A stretch of 64,000 nucleotides of DNA from Streptomyces sp. NRRL F-5630 (GCF_000719475.1 NZ_JOGO01000016.1:124001-188000), one strand, 5' to 3'; positions 34,051 through 42,283 are shown, numbered from the stretch's first letter. Program-made: numbers and translations. The notes: generated by a model from the sequence alone, not told the origin.

Positions 34051-34893
34051 ATGCGAATGCGACGACTCGCGGGCACGGTCCCGCTCCGGCTGGGCGTCCT
34101 GGGTTCTGTTCTCCTCCTTCTCCTCGGGGGTGCCTCTCCCGCATCCGGCGGGGAAGGGCCCGCCTGGTCGGCGCGCGGGGTGGCGACCTACACGGGGCGC
34201 GCCTTCGACACGTGCACCGCGCCGCCGCTGGCGACGATGCGGGCGTGGCGGGACTCGCCGTACCGGGCCGTGGGCGTGTACGTCGGCGGCCGGGCACGCG
34301 CCTGCCCGCAGCCGGAGCTGGACGCGGGCTGGCTGCGCGAGGTACGGGGACTGGACTGGTCGGTGCTGCCGCTCTACGTCGGCTCGCAAGCGCCCTGCGT
34401 CGAGGCCGAGAACAAGAAGAAGTACCGCCTGGGCGGGGACCCCGCGGGCACCGGGACGGAGGAGGGACGCGACGCGGTCCGGTCGGCGCGGGCGCTGGGG
34501 ATCACCCCGCGCAGCCCGTTGTACCTGGACGTGGAGGCGTACGACGAGCGGCGGGCGGAGTGCGCGCGGGCGGTGCTCTCCTTCGTGCGGGCCTGGGACC
34601 GGGCGGTCACCGCGGAGGGATACGTACCGGGTTTCTACAGCAGCGCGGATTCCGGGGTGGCCCAGTTGGAGCGGGAGCGGCGGGCCGGGACGGCGAACCT
34701 GCCGGAGGTGATGTGGTTCGCGCACTGGACGGGAAAGGCCTCGCTCGACGCTCCAGGGGTACTGGCGCCGCAGGCGTGGACGCCCCAGCGACGCATCCAC
34801 CAGTACAAGGGGAACGTGAAGGAGACGTACGGCGGAAAGACGCTCTCGATCGACAGGAACCAGGTGGACGCGCCGGTCGCGAGCCTCGGCTGA
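34051..34893 (+). CDS. Secreted DUF1906 (Rv2525c-like, glycoside-hydrolase-like) protein
   Basis: 280 residues. The N-terminal signal peptide (LRLGVLGSVLLLLLGGASPASG) is followed by a TIM-barrel-like DUF1906 domain: GVATYTGRAFDTCTAPPLAT, VGVYVGGRARACPQPELDAG, PLYVGSQAPC, SPLYLDVEAYDE (acidic residues at the barrel end), GYVPGFYSS and EVMWFAHWTGKASLDAPG. The family is related to lysozyme-like glycoside hydrolases and is found in actinobacterial cell-wall proteins. Enzymatic activity is unproven. The start is ATG 34051 (ATG 34057 also possible) after a G-rich stretch. A Trp/His-rich end (RIHQYKGNVKETYGGKTLSI) is typical for the family. No operon partner. Confidence 0.82.
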   Translation: MRMRRLAGTVPLRLGVLGSVLLLLLGGASPASGGEGPAWSARGVATYTGRAFDTCTAPPLATMRAWRDSPYRAVGVYVGGRARACPQPELDAGWLREVRGLDWSVLPLYVGSQAPCVEAENKKKYRLGGDPAGTGTEEGRDAVRSARALGITPRSPLYLDVEAYDERRAECARAVLSFVRAWDRAVTAEGYVPGFYSSADSGVAQLERERRAGTANLPEVMWFAHWTGKASLDAPGVLAPQAWTPQRRIHQYKGNVKETYGGKTLSIDRNQVDAPVASLG

Positions 34894-35055
34894 GCCGTTG
34901 CCCGGCTCGCTCCACCGGAGGGGAACGAGGCTCAACCCTGAGGGGGCCGGGGTGCGTCCTCCCCCTTCAGGAGGTGGTGCGGACCCCCCGTCCTACTCCC
35001 CAAGGGGGACGGGCGGCCGGGACCTGCGGGCGATCCCCGGCACGCGCCGCGCTTC

Positions 35056-35061
35056 TAGCGT
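35056..35061 (+). promoter_or_regulatory. Putative -10 box giving a leaderless sigma-factor mRNA
   Basis: TAGCGT stands 7 bp before the ATG at 35069, the same arrangement as before the ABC operon (TAGCGT then GTG 1970). There is no Shine-Dalgarno before the ATG. No convincing -35 box is visible. Confidence 0.35.
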
Positions 35062-35068
35062 GGGGGAT

Positions 35069-35980
35069 ATGACTGTGACCGAGGTCCCCAGGCGCCTTGC
35101 CGCGCCGGCCGCCGCACCGACCGCCCCCGCGCGCACCGCTCAGCGGTCCTCGCAGGCGTCCGTGCCCGCGTCCGCGGGTCCCCGGCCGTCCGCGGCGCCG
35201 GCGACCCCCGTACCCCCGCGTGGCCCGTCAGCCCCCCGCCCGCCCCGCATCTCCCCGGACCGCGACCGCGCCACCGCCCGCGCGATCGCGGACCACACGG
35301 CAACGGCCCGCAAGACGGAGGCGCGTAGGGCGGAGGTGCGTGGGACGGAGGCTCGTGGCAGAGAGGCCCCTCACGCGGAGGCTCGCAGGACCGGGGCCCG
35401 TACGAGCGCGGAGCCGGTCCCGGCCTCCGCGCCTCAGCCCGGCAGCGGGCGGGCCCGTGCCCGCTCCTCCCGCACCGCACCCGCCCTCCCCCTCACCTTC
35501 GAGTCCTACGTGCGGGCCCGGGGATCGGTGCTGTTGCGGACCGCGCGGTCGCTCACGCCGAATCCGTACGACGCGGAGGACCTCCTCCAGACCGCGCTGG
35601 CGAAGACGTACTCCGCCTGGGAGCGGATCGAGGACCACGGGGCCGTGGACGGGTACGTGCGCCGGGCGCTCGTCAACACGCGGACCTCGCAGTGGCGCAA
35701 GCGGCGCGTCGACGAGTACTCGTGCGCGGAGCTTCCCGAGCCCGAGCCGACGCCCGTGTCCGATCCGGCGGAGGCGCAGGCGGTGCGCGACGCGATGTGG
35801 CACGCGGTGCGCAGGCTCCCGGCACGGCAGCGGGCGATGGTCACGCTGCGGTACTACGAGGACTTGAGCGAGGCCCAGACGGCGGAGGTGCTCGGCGTCT
35901 CCGTGGGAACGGTCAAGAGCGCCGTCTCGCGCGCCCTCGCCAAACTCCGCGAGGACCGCGAACTGGTTTTGATCCGCTAA
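35069..35980 (+). CDS. SigE-family ECF RNA polymerase sigma factor with long disordered N-terminus
   Basis: 303 residues. Residues ~1-138 are Ala/Pro/Arg/Glu-rich low complexity with repeated EARR/EARG elements. The sigma part follows: region 2 FESYVRARGSVLLRTARSLT, then NPYDAEDLLQTALAKTY; region 4 LPARQRAMVTLRYYEDLSEA with the helix-turn-helix VLGVSVGTVKSAVSRALAKL. This matches the SigE family of short ECF factors, which normally are about 170 residues, so the N-terminal half is an addition. ATG 35069 seems leaderless (TAGCGT 7 bp upstream). No anti-sigma gene is next to it. A 55-bp tandem repeat follows immediately. Confidence 0.85.
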   Translation: MTVTEVPRRLAAPAAAPTAPARTAQRSSQASVPASAGPRPSAAPATPVPPRGPSAPRPPRISPDRDRATARAIADHTATARKTEARRAEVRGTEARGREAPHAEARRTGARTSAEPVPASAPQPGSGRARARSSRTAPALPLTFESYVRARGSVLLRTARSLTPNPYDAEDLLQTALAKTYSAWERIEDHGAVDGYVRRALVNTRTSQWRKRRVDEYSCAELPEPEPTPVSDPAEAQAVRDAMWHAVRRLPARQRAMVTLRYYEDLSEAQTAEVLGVSVGTVKSAVSRALAKLREDRELVLIR

Positions 35981-35990
35981 CCCCAGGCCC

Positions 35991-36264
35991 GCGTGCCCAC
36001 CCTGCGGCGCGCTCCACCTGGGTCCGCGCCGACCCCGCGCCCGGCCCGCGCGCTTGCCCTGCGGCGCCTGACCCGGGTCCGCGCCGACCCCGCGCCCGTC
36101 CTGCGCGCCTGCCTGGCGGCGCCCGACCCGGGCCCACCCCGAGCCCGCGCCCGGCCCGCGCGCTCACCCGGCGGCGCCCGACCCGGGGCCGCCCCGAGCC
36201 CGCGCCCGGCCCACGCGCCCGCCCTGCGGCGCCACCCCGGTCCGCCCCGAACCCGCGCCCGGCA
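35991..36264. repeat. Degenerate 55-bp tandem repeat, about five copies
   Basis: Units at 35991-36047 (57 bp), 36048-36102, 36103-36157, 36158-36212 (55 bp each) and 36213-36264 (52 bp), with a decayed sixth start. Each contains a GCGGCGC core and ends in CCGCGCCCGGCC-like sequence. The period is not a multiple of three, so it is not a protein repeat. It begins 10 bp after the sigma-factor stop codon. Confidence 0.8.
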
Positions 36265-36333
36265 CGCACGCCTGCTCACCGCGCCCCGGTCCCCCCTTCG
36301 CGTGTTCCGTGAATCGATTGGCTGCCGCTAGTG

Positions 36334-36351
36334 ACATACCGCCTGGTATGT
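36334..36351. promoter_or_regulatory. 18-bp palindrome upstream of the acyl-CoA ligase gene (operator candidate)
   Basis: ACATACC-GCCT-GGTATGT is a perfect 7-bp inverted repeat with a 4-bp centre, 106 bp before the GTG start. It is the only AT-containing palindrome in a very GC-rich region, typical of TetR- or GntR-type operators in Streptomyces fatty-acid genes. The regulator is unknown. Confidence 0.55.
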
Positions 36352-36457
36352 GCGCAGAATCAGGCCACGACCCCCACGGGCCGCACAGCACCCCCACGGA
36401 CCGTTGAGACGACAGAGCCGTTGCCTACAGGCGCGTAGCGCCCATCGGGAGGACGCC

Positions 36458-38107
36458 GTGCTGAGCACGATGCAAGAGACCCCGCTCCTGATCAGCAGGA
36501 TTCTGGAGCACGGGCGGAGGATTCACGGGCGTTCGACCGTGACGACGTGGACCGGTGAGGCGGAGCCGCACCGCCGTACGTTCGCCGAGATCGGCGACCG
36601 CGCCGCCCAGCTCGCCCACGCCCTTCGTGACGAACTCGGAGTCGAACCCGGTAGTGTTTTGGGGACTCTGATGTGGAACAACGCCGAGCACGTCGAGGCG
36701 TACTTCGCGCTTCCGTCCATGGGCGCGATCCTGCACACCCTCAACCTCCGCCTGCCCGCCGCGCAGCTCGCCTGGATCATCCAGCACGCCGAGGACAAGG
36801 TGATCATCGCGAACGGTACGGTGCTGCCGCTCCTGGCGCCGCTGCTGCCGCAGCTGCCGGAGGTCGAGCACGTCGTGGTGTCCGGCGCGGGCGATCGCTC
36901 GGTGCTCGAAGGGACCGGGGTGCGCGTCCACGACTACGAGGAACTGCTCGCCGGCCGTCCGACCACGTACGACTGGCCGCAACTCGACGAGCGGGAGGCC
37001 GCGGCGCTCTGCTACACCTCCGGCACGACGGGCGACCCCAAAGGGGTGCTCTACTCGCACCGGTCGGTCTACCTGCACTCGATGCAGGTCAACATGACGC
37101 AGTCGATGGGTCTGACCGACCGCGACACGAGCCTCGTCGTCGTGCCGCAGTTCCACGTCAACGCCTGGGGCCTGCCGCACGCGACCTTCATGACCGGCAT
37201 CAACATGCTCATGCCGGACCGTTTCCTCCAGCCCGCGCCGCTCGCCGAGATGATCGAGTCCGAGCGCCCCACGCACGCGGCGGCCGTACCGACCATCTGG
37301 CAGGGGCTGCTCGCCGAGCTGACGGCGAAGCCGCGCGACGTCGGCTCGCTCGGGCAGGTGACGATCGGCGGTTCGGCGTGCCCGCCCGCGCTCATGGAGG
37401 CGTTCGACCGGCTGGGGATGCGGGTCTGTCACGCCTGGGGCATGACCGAGACCTCGCCGCTCGGCACCGTGGCGCGCGCCCCGGGCACCGCCGACACCCC
37501 GGAGAAGGAGTGGCGCTACCGGCTCACGCAGGGGCGTTTTCCCGCCGGGGTCGAGCCGCGGCTCATCGGCCCGAACGGGGACGTACTGCCGTGGGACGGG
37601 GAATCGGCCGGTGAGCTGGAGGTGCGCGGCTCGTGGATCGCGGGGGCGTACTTCGGCGGCACGGACAAGGAGCCGGTGCGGCCCGAGGACAAGTTCAGCC
37701 CGGACGGCTGGCTGCGCACCGGGGATGTCGGTGTCATCTCGGAGGACGGCTTCCTCACCCTCACCGACCGGGCCAAGGACGTCGTGAAGTCCGGCGGCGA
37801 GTGGATCTCCAGCGTGGCGCTGGAGAACGAGATCATGGCGCACCCGGATGTCGCCGAGGCGGCGGTCATCGCGGTGCCGGACGAGAAGTGGGGCGAGCGC
37901 CCGCTCGCGACGGTCGTCCTCAAGGACGGCGCCACGGCGGGACCGGCCGAGCTGCGCGCCTTCCTCGCGGAGCGCGTCGCGAAATGGCAGCTTCCCGAGC
38001 GCTGGTCGGTGATCGAGTCGGTGCCGAAGACGAGCGTGGGCAAGTTCGACAAGAAGGTGCTGCGCGCGCGGTACGCGGAGGACGGGCTCGACGTCACGGT
38101 GCTCTGA
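36458..38107 (+). CDS. fadD: Long-chain fatty-acid--CoA ligase (AMP-forming)
   Basis: 549 residues. The adenylate-forming enzyme shows the P-loop-like motif YTSGTTGDPKGVLYSH near residue 190, the A5 motif HAWGMTETSPLGTVA, the A7 region WLRTGDVGVISEDGFLTLTD and the A8/linker RAKDVVKSGGEWIS. The A10 catalytic Lys is in PKTSVGKFDKKVLR. It activates fatty or aryl acids with ATP and CoA in the cytosol; VVVPQFHVNAWGLPH and the overall length fit medium/long-chain ligases. GTG 36458 is preceded by GGGAGGA. An 18-bp palindrome lies in its promoter region. The next gene encodes an FCD-type regulator of the lactate/fatty-acid class. Confidence 0.93.
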   Translation: MLSTMQETPLLISRILEHGRRIHGRSTVTTWTGEAEPHRRTFAEIGDRAAQLAHALRDELGVEPGSVLGTLMWNNAEHVEAYFALPSMGAILHTLNLRLPAAQLAWIIQHAEDKVIIANGTVLPLLAPLLPQLPEVEHVVVSGAGDRSVLEGTGVRVHDYEELLAGRPTTYDWPQLDEREAAALCYTSGTTGDPKGVLYSHRSVYLHSMQVNMTQSMGLTDRDTSLVVVPQFHVNAWGLPHATFMTGINMLMPDRFLQPAPLAEMIESERPTHAAAVPTIWQGLLAELTAKPRDVGSLGQVTIGGSACPPALMEAFDRLGMRVCHAWGMTETSPLGTVARAPGTADTPEKEWRYRLTQGRFPAGVEPRLIGPNGDVLPWDGESAGELEVRGSWIAGAYFGGTDKEPVRPEDKFSPDGWLRTGDVGVISEDGFLTLTDRAKDVVKSGGEWISSVALENEIMAHPDVAEAAVIAVPDEKWGERPLATVVLKDGATAGPAELRAFLAERVAKWQLPERWSVIESVPKTSVGKFDKKVLRARYAEDGLDVTVL

Positions 38108-38349
38108 GGCGCGGGGGCTGCACGGTGGCTCCAGGAGGCACGACGGCCTTTCCGGCCGGTACGGGGGCGAGGCACGGCACCTGCGCGACCCGCCCCGCCC
38201 CCCGTACGGTCTGGGCGCTCCGCCCCCAACCCAGGCCGCCCGCCCGTACCGCACCCACCACCGCACAGCCCCCGCCCACAGGTCCGACCATTCCCCGTGT
38301 GTGACATAGATTGGGGGACCTCACGTCGGTTCCTGTCGGGGAGGTGCGC

Positions 38350-39108
38350 ATGGCCGCGGAGTGGCGACCGGTGCGGCAGGCGCGTACCCATGAGCTGGTT
38401 CTGGAGCGCATCGAGGAACAGGTGCTCACCGGAGAGCTGAAGGCCGGCGACCGGCTGCCCCCCGAACGCGAACTCGCCCCGGCGCTCGGCGTCTCGCGCT
38501 CCGCGCTCCGCGAAGCGCTGCGGGTGCTGGAGACGATCGGGGTACTCGTCGCCCACCCGGGGCGCGGTGCCGACGCCGGCGCCAGGATCGTACGGAACCC
38601 CGACGACGCCCTCGGCCGTCTCCTCCGCCTCCACTTCGGCCTCGGCAGTTACCGCCTGGAGGACGTGCTGGAGGCCCGCGTGGTCCTGGAGCGGTCCAGC
38701 TTCGAGGCCGCCGCGCGGCAGGCGGCGCCCGAGGAACTCGACGAGGCCGCCGGCATCCTCGGCCGCCTGTGCGAACCCGGCCTCGGCCCGGCCGAGTTCA
38801 ACGAACTGGACACCGCCTTCCACGTCGCCGTCGCGCGGTCCTCCGGCAACCGCCTCGTCTCCACGCTCACCGCCGCCGTGCGCGAGTCCGTCCGCCCCCT
38901 CATCCTGCGTGCCCTCGAAGCGGCCGAGGACTGGCCCGCCACCGCGGCGGCCCTGAACGCGGAGCACACCGAACTGCTCCGCCTCGTCCTCGCCGGAGAG
39001 GCCACGGCCGCCGCCGACCTCGCCGAACGCCACATCCGCGGTTTCCACGGCACGCTGGTGAACGACGAATCGGCCGAGCCTGAAGGCGAGGCGGACGGCG
39101 AGCGGTAG
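38350..39108 (+). CDS. FCD-domain GntR regulator (FadR/LldR type)
   Basis: 252 residues. An N-terminal winged helix (LERIEEQVLTGELKAGDRLP, then PPERELAPALGVSRSALREA with the recognition helix) is joined to an all-helical FCD effector domain (RLEDVLEARVVLERSSFEAA, ELDTAFHVAVARSSGNRLVS, AEHTELLRLVLAGEATAAA). The metal-site pattern Asp…His…His (D in LDTAFH, H in FHVAVA, H in NAEHTEL) is present. The neighbouring lactate permease and lutABC genes make lactate or a related carboxylate the likely effector. The start is ATG 38350 after GGGGAGG. It is convergent with the permease gene, with a terminator and parS sites between them. Confidence 0.88.
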   Translation: MAAEWRPVRQARTHELVLERIEEQVLTGELKAGDRLPPERELAPALGVSRSALREALRVLETIGVLVAHPGRGADAGARIVRNPDDALGRLLRLHFGLGSYRLEDVLEARVVLERSSFEAAARQAAPEELDEAAGILGRLCEPGLGPAEFNELDTAFHVAVARSSGNRLVSTLTAAVRESVRPLILRALEAAEDWPATAAALNAEHTELLRLVLAGEATAAADLAERHIRGFHGTLVNDESAEPEGEADGER

Positions 39109-39114
39109 AAGCCG

Positions 39115-39128
39115 GTCCCACGTGAAAC
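39115..39128. promoter_or_regulatory. Imperfect parS site
   Basis: GTCCCACGTGAAAC, two mismatches from the consensus in one half. The intact half (CACGTGAAACA, 39119-39129) is the exact complement of the facing half of the site at 39161. Confidence 0.6.
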
Positions 39129-39157
39129 AGGGGGAGCCCCGACTCCTGGGGCCCCCT
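39129..39157. terminator. Bidirectional terminator between convergent genes, bracketed by parS sequences
   Basis: A stem of GGGGG(A)GCCCC (39130-39140) with GGGGC-CCCCT (39148-39157), 7-nt loop and one bulged A. It lies between the regulator gene (plus) and the lactate permease gene (minus). The flanking CACGTGAAACA and TGTTTCACGTG extend the palindrome to 39119-39170. Confidence 0.75.
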
Positions 39158-39160
39158 CAT

Positions 39161-39174
39161 GTTTCACGTGAAAC
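39161..39174. promoter_or_regulatory. parS site (exact)
   Basis: GTTTCACGTGAAAC exactly, 17 bp outside the stop codon of the lactate permease gene. Confidence 0.9.
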
Positions 39175-39191
39175 AACGTCGCCCCGCTCCC

Positions 39192-41227
39192 TCACGCGAG
39201 CATCCACGACAGCACCGCCGTGGACTGGAGATACACCAGCGCACACAGCACGAGCAGCATCCCGAGGCTGTACTTGGCGACCTCGCGGAGCAGGACGCGT
39301 TCGCTGCCCGGCTCCTCGACGGCGGTCGCTGCGATGGTGAGGTTCTGCGGGCTGACGAGCTTGCCGACGACGCCGCCGGAGGAGTTGGCGCCGACGAGGA
39401 GGGTCGAGTCGATGCCCGCCTTGTGGCCCGCCGTCTGCTGGAGCGTCGCGAAGAGCGCGTTGGCGGAGGTGTCGGAGCCGGTGACGGCCGTGCCGAGCCA
39501 GCCGAGGATGGGTGAGAGGAAAGCGAAGGCGCCGCCCGCCGCCGCGAGCCAGGTACCGATCGCGACCGTCTGACCGGACTGGTTCATGACGTAGCTGAGC
39601 ATCAGGACGGTCGCGACCGTGGCGATCGCGCCTCGCATGGTGACGATCGTGCGCCCGGCGGTGCGCAGGCTGAGCCTCGCCGACATCGGGTACTGATCCT
39701 TGTCCTTGACCAGGCTGTAGACGATCGTCACGAGGACGCCCGAGACGATCAGCAGCGTGCCCGGGTTGGCGAGCACTTCGAGCGAGTAGACCGCGCTCGT
39801 CGACGGTGTGCCATCCCGGGGTGACGATCTCGCCGTGGAGCCCCGGCCACTCCCACCTGATGTTCGCGACGCTCAGGATGCCGGGCATGTCGAAGCCGCC
39901 GACGTCGATCTTGGCGACGGCGAAGATCGCGATGACGAGGACGTACGGGAGGACGGCCAGTGTCACGCGGCGGGCGGGCAGCCGCTCCGCCTCGACCCGC
40001 GAGCGCTGGTCGTCCGGCGTGCGCGGCTGCCACCAGCGCAGCATGAGCACGCCCGCCGCGAAGCCGGCGAGGGAGGCGACGACGTCGGTGAGCTCGTAGG
40101 CGAAGTGAGCCGAGCACCAGTACTGGGCAACGGCGAAGACCAGGCCGACGACGAGCGCGACGGGCCAGAGCTGACGGAGCCCGCGCCTGCCGGTCGATGA
40201 GGGTGCGGAGCAGCAGCGGCACGAAGAGGGCGAGGAGCGGGCTCTGCCGTCCGATGACGGAGGCGATGTCCTCCGGCGGGATGCCGGTGAGGTTCCCGGC
40301 CGTCGTCACCGGGATCGCCATGGCGCCGAAGGCGACGGGCGCGGTGTTCGCGACGAGCACGGTGATCGCGGACTTGAGCGGGGGCAGACCGAGCGCCATG
40401 AGCATCGCCGCGGTGATCGCGACGGGCGCGCCGAAACCGGCGAGCGCTTCGAGCAGGCCGCCGAAGCAGAAGGCGATGAGCATCGCCTGGACGCGGAGGT
40501 CCCCGCGCCCCACCGCGTTGAAACAACGTCGCAGGTCCTCGAAACGGCCGCTGACGACAGTCAGTTCGTAGAACCAGAGGGCCGCGACCACGATGAGCAT
40601 GATCGGGAGGAGGCCGGTGAGCAGCCCTTGGCTCGCGGAGAGCAGGGCCAGCCGGACGGGCATGCCCATACCGAAGATGCCGACGAGCAGCGCGGCGACG
40701 AGTGCGCCGAGGGCCGCCTGAAGGGCGGGGCGGCGCACGACCATGAGGAGCACGAAGAAGACCGCGAGCGGGACGAGCCCGAGCAGCGCGGTCCCGGCGA
40801 GGCTGCCGCCGACGGCGTGCACGTCCGGGGTGAACGAGGCCAGGGAGAAGCCATTCGTTCCCGTGCCCGGTACGGGGAGACCGGACGGCGCGGTACCCGG
40901 TACGAGGAGGCCGTTCGTCCCAGTGCCCGGTACGGGGAGGTCGTTCGTTCCCGTGCCCGGTACGGGAAGGCGGGACGGCGCGGTGCCCGGTACGGGGAGG
41001 CCGTTCGTCGCGATGCCCGGTGCCGGGAGGCCGGAGACGGCGGTTTCCGGGGCCGGGGCATCGAGGGCGGGCCCGGCGCCCGTGGCCCGGAGGGCCGTCA
41101 GCAGGGAGGCCACAAGATGCTCCTCGTCGAGTCTGTGCGCCGCGCTCCTGCCGTACCGCCCGGATGGCATCTCGGGACCGGGCCGCGGCCGTTCGGGCAG
41201 GCGGGAGCCGGTCCCCTCGCGCGTCAC
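39192..41227 (-). pseudogene. lctP: L-lactate permease (LctP family), interrupted by two frameshifts
   Basis: The product is split over three frames. Codons from 41227 to about 40190 encode the first half: VGGSLAGTALLGLVPLAVFF, the hallmark GGLLEALAGFGAPVAITAAM and NTAPVAFGAMAIPV. A second frame (about 40185-39800) continues with GLRQLWPVALVVGLVFAVAQ, then VLPYVLVIAIFAVAKIDVGG and NIRWEWPGLHGEIVTPGWHT. A third frame (from about 39800) finishes with VYSLEVLANPGTLL, ILGWLGTAVTGSDTSANALF and NSSGGVVGKLVSPQNLTIA. Pieces align end to end with nothing missing, so only small indels near 40190 and 39800 separate them. An intact protein would import lactate with protons. An N-terminal decapeptide-repeat region (41060-40851) precedes the usual start. 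Divergent from lutABC. Confidence 0.85.
40851..41060 (-). repeat. Seven tandem 30-bp repeats at the lctP 5' end
   Basis: Seven contiguous 30-bp units (40851-40880 through 41031-41060), the last most diverged, share the core GTGCCCGGTACGGGGAGG on the plus strand. In the permease frame each unit encodes about ten residues of the type NGLPVPGTGT. Normal LctP proteins begin near VGGSLAGTALLG, so the repeats are either an N-terminal extension or lie in the untranslated leader. Confidence 0.85.
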
Positions 41228-41306
41228 GGGAAACGGGGGCGTCGGGTGTGGCAGGGAGGTGGACTACCCGAGAAGTAGCGCACCCCCTGAAGTCCTATGT
41301 CAATAA

Positions 41307-41394
41307 GGTCCGACCAAAGTGTTGTCGACCACTCATTGCTCCACATGGCGTCGCAACCGCGGCGGCAGGGGTTCCAGGGCGGTATGGTCGGACC
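41307..41394. promoter_or_regulatory. Operator-like sites in the lctP-lutA divergent promoter region
   Basis: GGTCCGACCA (41307-41316) and its reverse complement TGGTCGGACC (41385-41394) bracket the region, with TTGTCGACCA (41322-41331) between. These fit the TNGTNNNACNA-like core bound by LldR/FadR-type GntR regulators. The FCD regulator encoded at 38350 is the obvious candidate. The 234-bp gap must hold both promoters. Confidence 0.55.
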
Positions 41395-41461
41395 GTAAAT
41401 CATCCATACTGCCCCCCGTACGGCTCCGCCCCGCGTACGGGCCGCGTACGGGAAGGCCCTC

Positions 41462-42283
41462 ATGCGCATCGGACTCTTCGCCACCTGCCTCGGCGACACG
41501 ATGTTCCCCGACGCCGTCTCCGCGACAGCCGTGCTGCTCACCCGGCTCGGCCACGAGGTCGTCTTCCCGCCGGGCCAGACCTGCTGCGGGCAGATGCACG
41601 TCAACACCGGCTACCAGCGCGAACCGGTCCCCCTCGTGCGCAACTTCGCCGAGCAGTTCGGGGACCCCTCGCTCGACGCCGTCGTGATGCCCTCGGGATC
41701 GTGCGCCGGCTCGGTGCGCCACCAGCACGAGATCGTCGCCGAGCGCTATGGCGACGCCGCACTGCGCCAGGGCGTCGCGACCGTCAAGGCGAAGACCTAC
41801 GAACTCTCCGAGCTCCTCGTCGACGTGCTCGGCGTGACCGAGGTCGGCGCCTGGTTCCCCTACCGCGTCACGTACCACCCCACCTGCCACTCGCTGCGGA
41901 TGCTGCGCGTCGGCGAGAAGCCGCTGAAGCTGCTCCGCGCCGTCGACGACCTGGACCTCGTCGAGCTGCCCGAGGCCGATTCCTGCTGCGGCTTCGGCGG
42001 CACCTTCGCGGTCAAGAACGCGGACACCTCCTCGGCGATGCTCGACGACAAGGTCGGCAACGTCGTGGCGACGGGCGCCGACGTCTGCACGGCGGGCGAC
42101 TCCTCCTGCCTCCTGCACATCGGCGGCGGCCTCTCCCGCATCCAGGCCGGTACGCGCACCCTCCACCTCGCGCAGATCCTCGCCTCGACCCGCACGACCC
42201 CGCACGTCCTGCCGGGCGTCCCGGCCACCGCGCGCGCGACCCCCGGCGGCGCCCTCGCCACCACCCCGGAGGTGACCCGATGA
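41462..42283 (+). CDS. lutA: Lactate utilization protein A ((Fe-S)-binding, CCG domains)
   Basis: 273 residues. Two cysteine-rich CCG domains: FPPGQTCCGQMHVNTG and, later, TYHPTCHSLRML with LPEADSCCGFGGTFAVKN. These bind iron-sulfur or accept electrons, as in GlcF and heterodisulfide reductase. LutA is a subunit of the LutABC complex that oxidises L-lactate to pyruvate in the cytosol. The usual C-terminus ends near HLAQILAST; about 25 extra residues follow. The stop overlaps the lutB ATG (ATGA). The start is ATG 41462. Divergent from the lactate permease gene, with shared operator-like palindromes upstream. Confidence 0.94.
   Translation: MRIGLFATCLGDTMFPDAVSATAVLLTRLGHEVVFPPGQTCCGQMHVNTGYQREPVPLVRNFAEQFGDPSLDAVVMPSGSCAGSVRHQHEIVAERYGDAALRQGVATVKAKTYELSELLVDVLGVTEVGAWFPYRVTYHPTCHSLRMLRVGEKPLKLLRAVDDLDLVELPEADSCCGFGGTFAVKNADTSSAMLDDKVGNVVATGADVCTAGDSSCLLHIGGGLSRIQAGTRTLHLAQILASTRTTPHVLPGVPATARATPGGALATTPEVTR

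Larger units (their letters stand above)
35981..36457. other. Intergenic region before the acyl-CoA ligase gene
   Basis: 477 bp. It consists of the 55-bp tandem repeat (35991-36264) followed by a less GC-rich promoter-like part (36300-36360) with the palindrome at 36334-36351. No gene seen. Confidence 0.55.

Noticed and set aside
33360..35072. A 570-codon plus-strand frame spanning the gene-poor region and the DUF1906 gene
   Set aside because: It runs out of frame through the DUF1906 gene, lacks third-position GC bias and has no ribosome binding site or domain.
40851..41060. The 30-bp tandem repeats as a CRISPR array
   Set aside because: The units are contiguous with no unique spacers and keep a codon frame; there are no cas genes in the window.
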